Assembly: GCA_028554755.1 (NCBI GenBank)
Contig: JAPTOF010000005.1
Coordinates: forward strand, 4,116,501 to 4,180,500
Direction: 5' to 3'
Length of the DNA stretch: 64,000 nt
From: Cordia subcordata
Lineage: Eukaryota > Streptophyta > Magnoliopsida > Boraginales > Cordiaceae
The notes under the pieces were generated by a model. The model did no database searches, was not told the origin of the DNA, and worked only from the letters and a program-made list of their open reading frames with translations. Position 1 is the first letter of the stretch. Each line of letters opens with the position of its first letter. A program made the translations under genes and the position numbers. Shown here one piece after another: positions 12,478-22,565 of this stretch.

Positions 12478-12804
12478 GTAAAAGATTGTCACTGTGGTTT
12501 TATCATGATGACAGTGGTGAAAGCGGTCATGATGAGTCACAGAAATGACAAAAAGTGATGCAGTTGATTAGATAAAATCAACGAGAAAGTCAAAAGTTGT
12601 TTTGTCATATAAGGCAAACAGATTTGTCGTATAGGATAAATCTGGTTACTGTTCATAAACAGTAATTTTACTTTTACTGTTTGTAATTATGATGTTTCGC
12701 GGATTCGAAATGTTTGAAGTCCGTGGAAAAACTCAATTGTATTTTCTTTCAAGTTCGAGCATCTCAAGTGTCTATAAAAGAAAGACTCGGATCAGAAGGA
12801 AAGC
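12478..12804 (+). promoter_or_regulatory. Florendovirus-like promoter, plus copy
   Basis: Intergenic DNA between ORF3 and the leader. A TATA box, TATAAAAG, lies at 12773-12780. A TGAGTCA motif at 12533-12539 (bZIP/AP-1 type) and dyads such as the repeated cagtaatttta/ttttactg near 12660-12685 lie upstream. It would drive the pregenomic RNA rightwards from about 12805. The start site is inferred from TATA spacing. Confidence 0.75.
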
Positions 12805-12853
12805 GAGAGAGTTTTATTTTTTCTTTTTTGTACATTGTAATTTTGTTTACATC

Positions 12854-12859
12854 AATAAA
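12854..12859 (+). terminator. AATAAA polyadenylation signal of the viral RNA
   Basis: The hexamer lies about 75 bases after the TATA box, downstream of the inferred start. It would be bypassed on the first pass and used on the second, giving terminally redundant pregenomic RNA as in other Caulimoviridae. Confidence 0.75.
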
Positions 12860-13336
12860 AGTTCAGAGTTTTTTTAAGGTAATCTCTTTTTATTTTTCTG
12901 TCATTTATTTTTATTTGTTTGGTTTGACAGCCTAATGACAGGCTGAAGTGATGATGGATTAGAGTAATGTTAAGGTAAGATAAGAGTTGTTTTAGGCCAA
13001 TCTTAGACCTAGAGGATAACCCTCAAATACTCCGCTGACATTGTTAAGGTCTTAAGATTATGTTTATATCTGAGATAATGACTGGAATTATGGTTCGAAG
13101 TATATAACCAGATCTCAGGAGTGGCCCAGGTCCATTGCCAGTTTGCCAATTTGATGTTTGAAGGCTGTTTGGCGCAGGATCTTTTCTCTTCCACTCTAGT
13201 ATGGGATTTGATTATATATTAGGTAAAATACCATGGTTTCATTTCTTTTTGCTTATCTTAGATATAGCTTAAAACTTAAGAACTCATTCATGTCCACGGA
13301 CTGCTCTTATTTGCGGTCTTATCACCTGGGCCTAGT

Positions 13337-13350
13337 TGGTATCAAAGCCA
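13337..13350 (+). promoter_or_regulatory. Primer-binding site for initiator tRNA-Met
   Basis: TGGTATCAAAGCCA, one base from the canonical caulimovirid site TGGTATCAGAGCC that pairs with the 3' end of tRNA-iMet. It marks the conventional zero point of the circular genome. Confidence 0.9.
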
Positions 13351-13446
13351 ATGTTAGTCAATACTGACAGGTAAGTTTACTAATTCAAATCTTATGTTCT
13401 TTAGCATTATTCTAATCCATCACTTGTGTGTTCAAATAATTTGAGC

Positions 13447-14541
13447 ATGTCTTCAATATTCTCAATATTTGCAAAAAATCAAAATACTGTGAAAAACAGT
13501 AAGAAGGGAGAATATGAAATCCCAAAAAATTTGGATTTGTTAAATAAATGGACAATCCCAAAAATTGAACCTAGGATGATATATTCCTTTGGTACTTTTG
13601 ATAAAATAAGTTTTAAACAAATTGTTAAAACTTGTGAAGAATCTGGTCCTATTCATAATGAGGAATTGACTATAAAATTACTTAGTCAAGATGATATTGA
13701 TGCATATACATCTGATTATAAGTTCTTGCATATTGGATTTGTTCATGTAGCTTTTAAACCTCTTACTTTATCTGGTTTACCTGAATCATTTCTTGTTGTA
13801 TTACGTGATGCTCGTAATATGAACTGGTGTCAATCTCTCATGGGCATAATGGAATCTAGTTTAGCTCATGGTCCTATCTATTTTAATGCTTATCCGAATT
13901 TACAATTATCTTTGTCGGATGTTAATATTTTGGATGCGTTAACTTTCTATGTGAAAACGCATGGTTATAATTATTTGCCAGGTACAGAGGTCATTTGTAT
14001 CTGTTATAGGATTTATTTTAAGCCTTTATATACTTTGAATCCAAAGTGTAAGTTGATGAATACAAATCAACAAGAAACAATAATATTTGAAACTAATTTT
14101 AATAGATCTAAAATTACAACACGTAGATCTATTAGATGGGATGAAATAAATTTTCCAGAAACATGGTTAGCTGAAAAAATAATTTCAGCAACACCATTAA
14201 TAAATGAAGATTTGGTGGATGCAATCCAAACATCTACTGGTGATATTCAAATCCAATTTCATAGGAAAAGTACTTCAGATAAAAGTAGTACTTTAGGACT
14301 AGGAACATCTAGATATTCTAGAACTAGTTCAACCCATTCATATATATCTCTAATAGAATATAAAGTTGAATTACCTAATACAGTAGGTAGTAATTCTTCT
14401 CAATTAGAAACTGAGACTCTAGGAAGTAGAGTTCAGGGAATAAGAATTGAAAAAGATAATATTGCTCAGGGTATATATGAAATTCCTAAAGAAAAATTTA
14501 GACCAAAAATAACTGAGTCAGAATTAAATTTTCCAGTTTAA
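13447..14541 (+). CDS. Florendovirus-like movement protein, unbroken copy
   Basis: A 364-residue frame from ATG 13447, the first ATG after the leader stem; an in-frame ATG at 13426 would add seven residues. It resembles 30K-superfamily movement proteins, which modify plasmodesmata: a predicted beta-rich N-terminal two thirds with the DARNMNW segment at about residue 128, then a Ser/Thr-rich variable tail. The stop TAA 14539-14541 overlaps the ATG of the CP-Pol frame (TAATG), pointing to termination-reinitiation. No stop or frameshift is seen, but it sits in a rearranged integrant flanked by broken copies. Whether it is expressed is unknown. Confidence 0.85.
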   Translation: MSSIFSIFAKNQNTVKNSKKGEYEIPKNLDLLNKWTIPKIEPRMIYSFGTFDKISFKQIVKTCEESGPIHNEELTIKLLSQDDIDAYTSDYKFLHIGFVHVAFKPLTLSGLPESFLVVLRDARNMNWCQSLMGIMESSLAHGPIYFNAYPNLQLSLSDVNILDALTFYVKTHGYNYLPGTEVICICYRIYFKPLYTLNPKCKLMNTNQQETIIFETNFNRSKITTRRSIRWDEINFPETWLAEKIISATPLINEDLVDAIQTSTGDIQIQFHRKSTSDKSSTLGLGTSRYSRTSSTHSYISLIEYKVELPNTVGSNSSQLETETLGSRVQGIRIEKDNIAQGIYEIPKEKFRPKITESELNFPV

Positions 14542-15510
14542 TGATGAATCAACATAAAATTGATTTCAGTCCAGGCAACCCAGCTAGAAAACAAATACAA
14601 GCTGAGTTCCAAAAACCTATCTATCAACCTTTTAGGGATTGGTTTGCTAAAAATATAGATTTAGCAGAAAGGAAAATACTACAGGATCAGTTCTATAATC
14701 ATTTAGAACAAATAAATCAAATAAAAGATTTTATTCCATGGTTCTTAGACACCTATCTAGGACAACATATTAATGTCTTAGAAAAAATATGGAAATTAAA
14801 AACTGGGGAACAATATGAACCTACATATCCTCCAACACATCAACCCATAATAATGGAGAAAGATAGAGTTAAGCTCTATGCTAATGCTTTCTTTAATCTG
14901 CAAGAGAATGAAACTCTTCAAGCCACAACAAAAAATATTAATGATGTGGTTAAACAACATAATTTCTCTAATTTGTATTTAGTAGCCTTAGGAGAACAAA
15001 TATTAGTTCTTAATAATAGGTTATTAAAAACATATATGGCAATAGAAGAAATAAAAAATTCTTTGCAAAAATCAGAAAATAGTGGAGAAACTTCAACAAT
15101 TAAAAATAATCCTATTCAACCTCCACCTGAGATAAAAAATTTTATACTTGAACCAATAAATGAATTTGAAAAACTTCTTGATAATAAGTTTAAAACATTA
15201 AAACTTAATGTTATAACTAAAGAAGAAGTTCCAGATTTAGTTGATAATATAAATCAATAAGAAATTATTAATGCAACTATTAATAAATTAAAAGGCAATA
15301 ATAAATTTGCTCAACAACCGGTCTAGAAAAAATATTATTATCCTAGACCGACACCTCAAGATATTTTATTAAAGGAATTACCCAATGAACAAACTTACTA
15401 TAATGGTAAGACAATATATGAGTGGAATATTGATGGCCATTCTGATCAACAAATATATAATATTATACATAGGATGATGATGTATGCTACTATATGTAAA
15501 CAATATAATA
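14541..15510 (+). pseudogene. Florendovirus-like CP-Pol N-terminal fragment
   Basis: Repeats the first part of the CP-Pol frame seen at 6588-7555. It is open for 239 codons, then has TAA at 15258-15260 and TAG near 15324, both at codons that are Gln in copy 1. It ends at 15510, where the sequence jumps into the viral intergenic region. Confidence 0.9.
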
Positions 15511-16043
15511 ATTTTTTTAAGGTAATCTCTTTTTATTTTTCTGTCATTTATTTTTATTTGTTTGGTTTGACAGCCTAATGACAGGCTGAAGTCATGATGG
15601 ATTAGAGTAATGTTAAGGTAAGATAAGAGTTGTTCTAGGCCAATCTTAGACCTAGAGGATACCCCTCAAATACTCCGCTAACATTTTTAAGGTCTTAAGA
15701 TTATGTTTATATCTGAGATAATGCCTGGAATTATGGTTCGAAGTATATAACCAGATCTCAGGAGTGACCCAGGTCTATTGCTAGTTTGCCAATTTGATGT
15801 TTAAAGGCTGTTTGGCGCAGGATCTTTTCTCTTCCACTCTAGTATGGGATTTGATTATATATTAGGTAGAATACCATGGTTTCATTTCTTTTTGCTTATC
15901 TTAGATATAGCTTAAAACTTAAGAACTCATCCATGTCCACGGATTGCTCTTATTTGCGGTCTTATCACCTGGGCCTAGTTGGTATCAGAGCCAATGTTAG
16001 TCAATACTGACAAGTAAGTTTACTAATTCAAATCTTATGTTCT
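15511..16043 (+). promoter_or_regulatory. Second plus-strand viral leader copy, no TATA box
   Basis: Matches 12868-13400 closely. It starts just after the AATAAA signal, so TATA and polyadenylation signal are absent. It keeps the MTG uORF, the left stem arm (15596-15616) and a canonical primer site TGGTATCAGAGCCA at 15980-15993. Confidence 0.88.
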
Positions 16044-16064
16044 TTAACATTACTCTAATCCATC
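16044..16064. other. Head-to-head inversion junction on a leader stem arm
   Basis: These 21 bases serve both as the right arm of the leader stem of the plus copy and as the reverse complement of the left arm of the minus copy. Sequence on the left is plus-strand leader; on the right it is minus-strand intergenic DNA. Confidence 0.85.
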
Positions 16065-16539
16065 GTCACTTCAGCCTGTCATTAGGCTGTCAAACCAAAC
16101 AAATAAAAATAAATGACAGAAAAATAAAAAGAGATTACCTTAAAAAAAACTCTGAACTTTTATTGATGTAAACAAAATTACAATGTAAAAAAAAGAAAAA
16201 ATAAAACTCTCTCCTTTCCTTCTGATCCGAGTCTTTCTTTTATAGACACTTGAGATGCTCGGACTTGAAAGAAAATACAATTGAGTTTTTTCACGGACTT
16301 CAAACATTTCGAATCCGCGAAACATCATAATTACAAACAGTAAAAGTAAAATTACTGTTTATGAACAGTAACCAGATTTATCCTATACGACAAATTTGTT
16401 TGCCTTATATGACAAAACAACTTTTGACTTTCTCGTTGATTTTATCTAATCAACTGCATCACTTTTTGTCATTTCTATGACTCATCATGACCGCTTTCAC
16501 CACTGTCATCATGATAAAACCATAGTGACAATCTTTTCC
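16065..16539 (-). promoter_or_regulatory. Florendovirus-like promoter and polyA signal, minus copy
   Basis: Reverse complement of about 12478-12952. TATAAAAG lies at 16237-16244 and AATAAA at 16159-16164, both on the minus strand and intact. The promoter points left, towards the plus copies, and faces the promoter at 12773. Confidence 0.85.
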
Positions 16540-18063
16540 CTAAGCTTTATCCTGTTTAGGCTCAGATTGGGAAGATTCTCCCTTCTTCTTTATTTGAAGT
16601 GGTCCCTTCAACGCGTCTTTCGTTGATTCAAACACGTCATCCAAGGAATAGTTTTCTTCTTCCTCTGGATCCTGGGACTGACCTGTAAGACAAAAATATC
16701 TACTGCCCTGCGGTGATATCTCCATTGACATCTCTGACGAAGATTCATTTTTTTGAGTGAATTGAATCATTTCTTCCTTAATATGATCCATATACTTCAT
16801 CATAATATCTTGTGATGATATGGATGGATTTTCCTTCTGGAGTTTGATTGCAAACTGCTCAAAAGATGACTTTGGAGCATCTTGAATTATTTTCTTCTTC
16901 TTCTCCTGCAATTCCTTTTTATATTGCTGGATTGTACCTTCAATTTTGGTAATAAGATCCTGTGAATTCAATTGATTTGTTTTTGGATCTTTCTGGATCA
17001 TCTTGTGCCAGAACTTTGTGAAGTAACTCCTCTTCAAACATGGAATATGCTGATTTGCATGTCCCACTTCTTGAATCCACCTTACAATCCAAGGTATTGA
17101 AAATTCCAGAAAGAAATACATAGATGCAGTACCTTCAACATATTGTTGATTTTCTTCAAGATTCTGCACTTTTGGAGAGTATTCCAACCATTCAGCATAT
17201 AATCCTTTGAATGGATCTGGAAGAATTGTTGGACTTGGACCAAAATAATTCCACCAAATTATAAACCATGATGGAATCTCCTTATCAAGGATAGTACCAG
17301 CAATCTTCACAAACCATGAATGTTTATGCTGGTCATTCTCAAAATAAAATACCTTTGAGAACGCATTGACATAATCCCAAAATGAATATAATACTGGGCC
17401 TTGCTGGTTTGATACCACATAAGACTTCAATTTATATGTTGAAAGTCCCCATTGCTCTGCATTGATAATGGCTTTGACATAGATCTTGCTATAAGCAATA
17501 TCTTTTGACATCATATCTGCTTTACCATTCTTTTTGAACTGTTCAAAATCAGCAGACATCGTCTCCATGAGTATCTTCTCATAATGGTGTCTCGTCTTAT
17601 ATGACTGAACTGGAAAAGAGAATTCATCCAGATATTTGGACATTAGTAACCATGGATCCTGCTTATGTGTCAGATCCTTTTGAGATAAATACAGGATTAT
17701 TTCCCGTTGAGAATTCTGTGTATATTGCACAGATTCATCCTGCTCCATTGTATTAAGAGCTGAAGCGAAAGAACTTATATTTCTTTCATTTGCTTTTTTC
17801 TCCAGTTCTTCAAGAAACTGTATTGTTTCTGAATATATTGGTGAACTGGGATGGGGAAGTTTTATATCAAACTTCTGAGCTCGCAGTATATTTTTACGAA
17901 CTTCTGCTTCTTCAACAGCAATTTCCACTGCTTTATTTGCATGGAAATAATCTGGGTTTCTATTACCCCTGCCTCTTCCATGACTATATTTGCCACGGCC
18001 TTGAGATGAACCACCATGGACATATTTTCCACGGCCTTTTCCTCCCCAATCAGGGGGTTGCAT
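16540..18063 (-). CDS. Florendovirus-like ORF3 protein, unbroken copy
   Basis: A 507-residue frame from the ATG at 18063, which overlaps the Pol stop by 14 bases as in the plus copy; an in-frame GTG 18 bases upstream extends the open frame. Residues about 5-30 form a Gly/Arg-rich patch (GRGKYVHGGSSQGRGKYSHG), followed by a mostly helical region. The middle holds the Trp-rich IIWWNYFGPSPTILPDPFKG. A Lys-rich coiled-coil-like part (YKKELQEKKKKIIQ) and an acidic, Ser-rich end follow. Function unknown. Florendoviruses are known to carry an uncharacterised protein in this place. A role in RNA handling or translation is only a guess from position and the RG patch. Confidence 0.82.
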   Translation of the reverse strand: MQPPDWGGKGRGKYVHGGSSQGRGKYSHGRGRGNRNPDYFHANKAVEIAVEEAEVRKNILRAQKFDIKLPHPSSPIYSETIQFLEELEKKANERNISSFASALNTMEQDESVQYTQNSQREIILYLSQKDLTHKQDPWLLMSKYLDEFSFPVQSYKTRHHYEKILMETMSADFEQFKKNGKADMMSKDIAYSKIYVKAIINAEQWGLSTYKLKSYVVSNQQGPVLYSFWDYVNAFSKVFYFENDQHKHSWFVKIAGTILDKEIPSWFIIWWNYFGPSPTILPDPFKGLYAEWLEYSPKVQNLEENQQYVEGTASMYFFLEFSIPWIVRWIQEVGHANQHIPCLKRSYFTKFWHKMIQKDPKTNQLNSQDLITKIEGTIQQYKKELQEKKKKIIQDAPKSSFEQFAIKLQKENPSISSQDIMMKYMDHIKEEMIQFTQKNESSSEMSMEISPQGSRYFCLTGQSQDPEEEENYSLDDVFESTKDALKGPLQIKKKGESSQSEPKQDKA

Positions 18064-21000
18064 TTCCCTGCAAATATTCACGTGAAAGAAAATCAGGTAA
18101 AGTATTATGCTTTCCCTGAATATGTTTTATATCAAAATCAAAAGGGGCTAAATTAGCTTGCCACCTTGCAAACATATATTTTGAAACATCATGTTTGAAA
18201 TCTTTATTAAACATGAATTTTGCAGATTGACAATCAGTTTTTATTAAAAACTTTTGGTTAAGAAGATCGTCTTGAAATTTTAAAACACTTTTGACGATTG
18301 CAAAAATTTCTATTGCCACAGTCGCATATTTCTTTTGACTGTCACTCCATTTCCCTGAAGTAAATCTAACAAGATATTCTTGTTTTGAAATAGGATGCAC
18401 TTGTTTCAGCACTCCTCCATAGGCAATATCTGAAGCATCTATTTCCACAATTTTATACCATTGTGGATTTGCAAGCATAAGACAAGGCAATTGTTTGACT
18501 TTAGATTTTATCAATCTCACTGCCTCACTATGACTTTGTGACCAAGGGGAAGGGGATTTCCTAAGTCTATCATATAATATGCAGCATCAATAGCCAAATT
18601 TTTATAATAAGGCTGAATATAATTCAAACTGCCTAAAAATCTTTGTAATTGATTTTTATCAAGAATTTCATCAGGAAATTTAGAAGCAAATTCAATACTT
18701 CTTTCAATAGGAATTATTCTTCCATCCTCAATATGATATCCTAAAAATCTAATTTTAGATTGGAAAACCTGCATTTTAGGTTTTGAAACAACTAACCCAT
18801 TTTTTATAATAAGATTTTTAAAAATATTCAAATGTTTAAAATGGGTATTAATGTCTTTAGAAAATACCAAGACATCATCAATATAAACAACCATAAAATC
18901 ATTATAAGGTATGAATAAATCATTCATGATATTCTGAAATTCAGAAGGTGCATTTTTCAATCCAAATGGCATAACATTCCATTCAAAATGACCAAATGGA
19001 ACAACAAAAGCAATTTTATATCTGTCTTCTTCAACTACCTGTATTTGATAGTATCCTGATTTCATATCAAATTTAGAGAATACACAAGCATTATGTACTC
19101 TATCAATCAAATCCTTTTTATTAGGAATGGGGTATCTTATCCATTTCAAAACTTTATTAAGAGGTTTATAATTCACCACTAACCTGGGAGATCCTCTTTC
19201 TATTTCAGATTTTTTATTAACATAAAAACCTGTACAACTCCAAGGTGAATTAGATTTTCTAATTAATCCTTTTTGTAAAAAAGTATCTATCTCTTCTTTA
19301 CATCTACTTAGCTCTTCCTGATTCATCTGAGCTGGTCTTGATTTTGTTGTTATAAATTTCTCATTAAACTCTTCTACATATGGTAGATTAACACAATGTT
19401 TCTTTCTATCCCAAAAAGCATTAGGATGGTCAGCACATATTTCAACATAAAATTGATTTATCAACAATTTTATTTGATGTTGAAGTTGTGGATTATTAAG
19501 TTTTTCATTAATTGTTAATGAATTAATTTCTTGATTAAGAAAATTAAGTTGATTATTTTTTAATTTTATTAAATCAACCATTTCATTAAGAACTTTAGTT
19601 ATTGGATCCTTAATGAATTCAAATGTTATTTCATTTCCTTCAAAATTTCCTTTTATTCCATTATTATTTATTTCCTTTATTGGAAATATTTTATTAAGAA
19701 AAGGTGTTCCTAATATGACCTGATTTGTCATATTTCTAACTAACACAAAGCTGTTAGGGATACATTGTTTATTTGTACTTATATAAGCTTTGGATAATTT
19801 ATATAAAATTTCCATTTTATTACCACTTGCACTAGATAAAGTATGAGTAGTTTTTTCAAAATATTTTGTTGGAATTAGACCTTCCTGAATACAATTTAGG
19901 TCTGCTCCACTATCAATTAAAGCAATTAATTTTTTTTTAAATTCTCCTTGTATTAAAAGAGTAATTTTCACTAACCATTTTGAGATGTTATATATTCCAT
20001 CTTTCCTAAAAATGGTTCTAATTCTTGATTATTATTGTTCTTGGATTCTGGAATTTCATCAATTTTATTTTTCCCTTTTTCTAATTGTTCCAGTCTGTTA
20101 TTGATATTAATGTTTTCTTGATTTAATCTTCTTATTTCAATTTTCAGGTTATTAACTTCATCTTTAAGATCCTGAATAGTAGTTATTGATGTAACTGATG
20201 ATTGTTGATTATGTTTTGCTTCAATCCTTTTTCTTACTTCTGATAAAGTATAAGGAATAAATTGTTGTTTTTCCTGGTTATTTAATTCTTGAGTTCTTTT
20301 ATTTTTCCTAAAGATTCAAGAATTTTATTTCTGATTCCAGAATCTTTTATTATTCTGAGTAATTCAATGATATTATCATTGGTTAAAACATTTAATTCCA
20401 TGTTTTTGAATTGTGAAAGTAATTGATAAAAATTATTATGATCTTCACTTTGTATATTATTTATACACTTTTGACAAGGTTTATTATCCTGATCTGAAGA
20501 TTGATCAGAAGAGTCTGAAAGATATTGAAGATTATCCTCAGATTGTGATTCATCTGAGTTATCATTATAATTATCAGAATCAGAATAATTATTTTCTTCT
20601 GAATCCGAATTAAGCATTATTTTCAAAAGACTATCCTTAATTTCTTCATTAATATTTAAGGATTTTATTTTCTTTTTTATAGGACATTTTGGTGCAATAT
20701 GACCAAATTTTCCACATTTGTAACAAACTATAGGGTTAGTTCTTTTCCTTTTATAACCCTGTTGTCTTTTAACATTTTTTCTTATATTTTTCCTCTCCTT
20801 TCTAGCACCAATTTTCTTTTGGTATACTGGAGTATTATATTTTTGTATATTAGAAAACTTAGTATATTTTTTAGGTTTACTAGATTGACCTACTGCAATT
20901 CCAAATTGTTCACAGAATTGTCCTAATTGAGACTTCTCTTTTAAATGTTGTTTTTTAATTTGTTGATTAAGCTTAATTTCATTACATAAAGCTAATCCTT

Positions 21001-21559
21001 CCTGCATGCATTTTCCTATTATCATGCCATATGTTAAATTATCATAATCAATAGGTGAGATTCCTATTCTAAGAGTTTTCTTAACTCTTTCAGCAAATAA
21101 ATGCGGAAGACCATCTATAAATTTAGACTTCCAATGTGATTGATTAGCATCTGGTAATTCCATAACTCTGCTAAGAAATACATCCTTATACCACCTAAAT
21201 GAAGTGAGTGTAGGACACTTAAGATTTAATATTAGTGACCTAATATTCTCAGCATTTGTGGTAAATCTTCCTGTGAAATGTTCACATATATTTATTGTTA
21301 AAGTATAAACAACTTCCTGTTTAACAATATTATTTTCTGTTCTTGTTGAATTTAGAACAATTTGTCTTTGGTTTTCATTAAGATAATTTTCCCACCAGCC
21401 TTTTAATTGACCAGTAAAACCTGCTATTATCATTAAAGCAATGTTTTTATCTGTATTATCATATTGTTTACAGATAGTAGCATACATCATCATCCTATGT
21501 ATAATATTATATATTTGTTGATCAGAATGGCCATCAATATTCCACTCATATATTGTCTT
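18050..21559 (-). pseudogene. Florendovirus-like CP-Pol polyprotein, minus copy
   Basis: Mirror copy of 7455-10966. It has the CCHC knuckle near 20690-20730, protease LIDSGADLN near 19920, RT FSKFDMKSGYYQ near 19060 and YIDDVLVFS near 18880, and RNase H ending NATP at the TGA 18050-18052. Compared with copy 1 it lacks single bases near 20290, near 19980 (restoring the frame before the protease) and near 18580 (shifting RT against RNase H). RT itself is open. The N-terminal coat part is cut off at the TA repeat. Confidence 0.9.
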
Positions 21560-21663
21560 TATGTATATATATATATATATATACATAGATATATATATAT
21601 ATATATACATATATATACATGTATACATATGTATATATACATATATATACATATAAACATATA
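21560..21663. repeat. TA-rich microsatellite between the two viruses
   Basis: Imperfect (TA)n with TG/CA variants. It separates the end of the florendovirus minus copy from the start of the badna-like plus copy. Both viruses therefore end in TA repeats. Confidence 0.92.
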
Positions 21664-22227
21664 GTAGATAATAGGTATAGCATGGTGATGAAAGATTTAG
21701 AAGATTTAAACATAATTAATAAAACTATAGAAGAAGAAGATATAATAAATACTTTTTAAAAAAATCTAGAGTTAGAAGAAGATAAAGATAACATAGAAAC
21801 TATAGCAACTTTAGAAAGTGAAATAAGCAATAATAGTAAAAGAATATTGATAGAGGATTTTGAAGAAAAACCTTATGTTTTAATGGAAGGAGAAAGTAGT
21901 GTAGTACAACCTACTAGAACTCAAGAAACGAGATTTTATACTGAACAATTAGGTAATAGACCATTACACCAATATGAAAATTTACCTAGAAGATTTGTAG
22001 ATGTATATCTTAATCAGACCACTTATGACAAAGTTATAGACCCAAAGGAAAACCATATCCTCTAGAAAAACCTTTAAAAATACAAAAGGCAGTAGAACCG
22101 TTTATTCTAGATATCACAGGAATAGACATACAATTAAGAGACAGATATTTGTAGTTATGGAAGGATTTTATTATTAAGCAAGCCGATAAAATTTTTACAG
22201 TAGAAGAAATGATAAGATACATGATAA
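21664..22227 (+). pseudogene. Badnavirus-like coat N-terminal region, plus copy
   Basis: Matches the minus copy 27917-28290 and part of 34770-34946. It contains ILIEDFEEKPYVLMEGES and FVDVYLNQTTYDK. A TAA near 21757-21759 is shared with the minus copy; a TAG near 22063 and another near 22153 break it further. At 22228 it is interrupted by inverted leader DNA. Confidence 0.85.
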
Positions 22228-22565
22228 GTAGGAGGCATGTTCGTTCTCACAGCACAGACGAGTGAGAGTTACTCGACTCATACTAGATGCTCAGGCTCGG
22301 CTTGTCCATGTTTTGACAGAGTTTGAGTGGAAATAAAGGTATAGTATAGATGTCTAATAAATGATTTGGTGTACTAGCCAGGATCAACAGCGAGAACCTA
22401 GTGTGCATCAAGAGCTCATGGACATGCGTTAGTCCCATATGGGCCATTCTCCAATTCGGCCGCTGGTTGGACTCGCTTCCCCCTTTTGCTCATATGCAGT
22501 ACAAGGTTACAAGGGAGACTGGCTTGTGCACTAAATCATGATATTAGAGATATCACACCATTCTA
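22228..22565 (-). repeat. Badna-like leader fragment inserted in reverse within the coat gene
   Basis: About 338 bp of viral leader in minus orientation (compare 30727-31070 minus and 27480-27840 plus). It replaces about 245 bp of coat coding sequence that survives in the minus copy (about 34533-34778). Confidence 0.88.

Larger units (their letters stand above)
12805..13446 (+). promoter_or_regulatory. Florendovirus-like pregenomic RNA leader with uORF and closing stem
   Basis: From the inferred start, the first ATG is at 12935 and opens a three-codon uORF (MTG, stop TGA 12944-12946). Six bases later the arm 12953-12973 begins; it pairs over 21 bases with 13401-13421, with two G-U pairs. The MP ATG at 13447 lies 25 bases past the stem. 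This matches the caulimovirid ribosome-shunt layout: a short uORF ending just before a closed leader structure, with the landing site beyond it. A smaller hairpin (cagcct/aggctg) lies at 12928-12945. The primer site lies inside the structure. Confidence 0.75.

Noticed and set aside
15980..15993. tRNA-like sequence at primer sites
   Set aside because: Only the short complement of the tRNA-iMet 3' end; no cloverleaf, so not a tRNA gene.
21464..21664. ORF of alternating Tyr and Ile residues
   Set aside because: Translation of the TA microsatellite.
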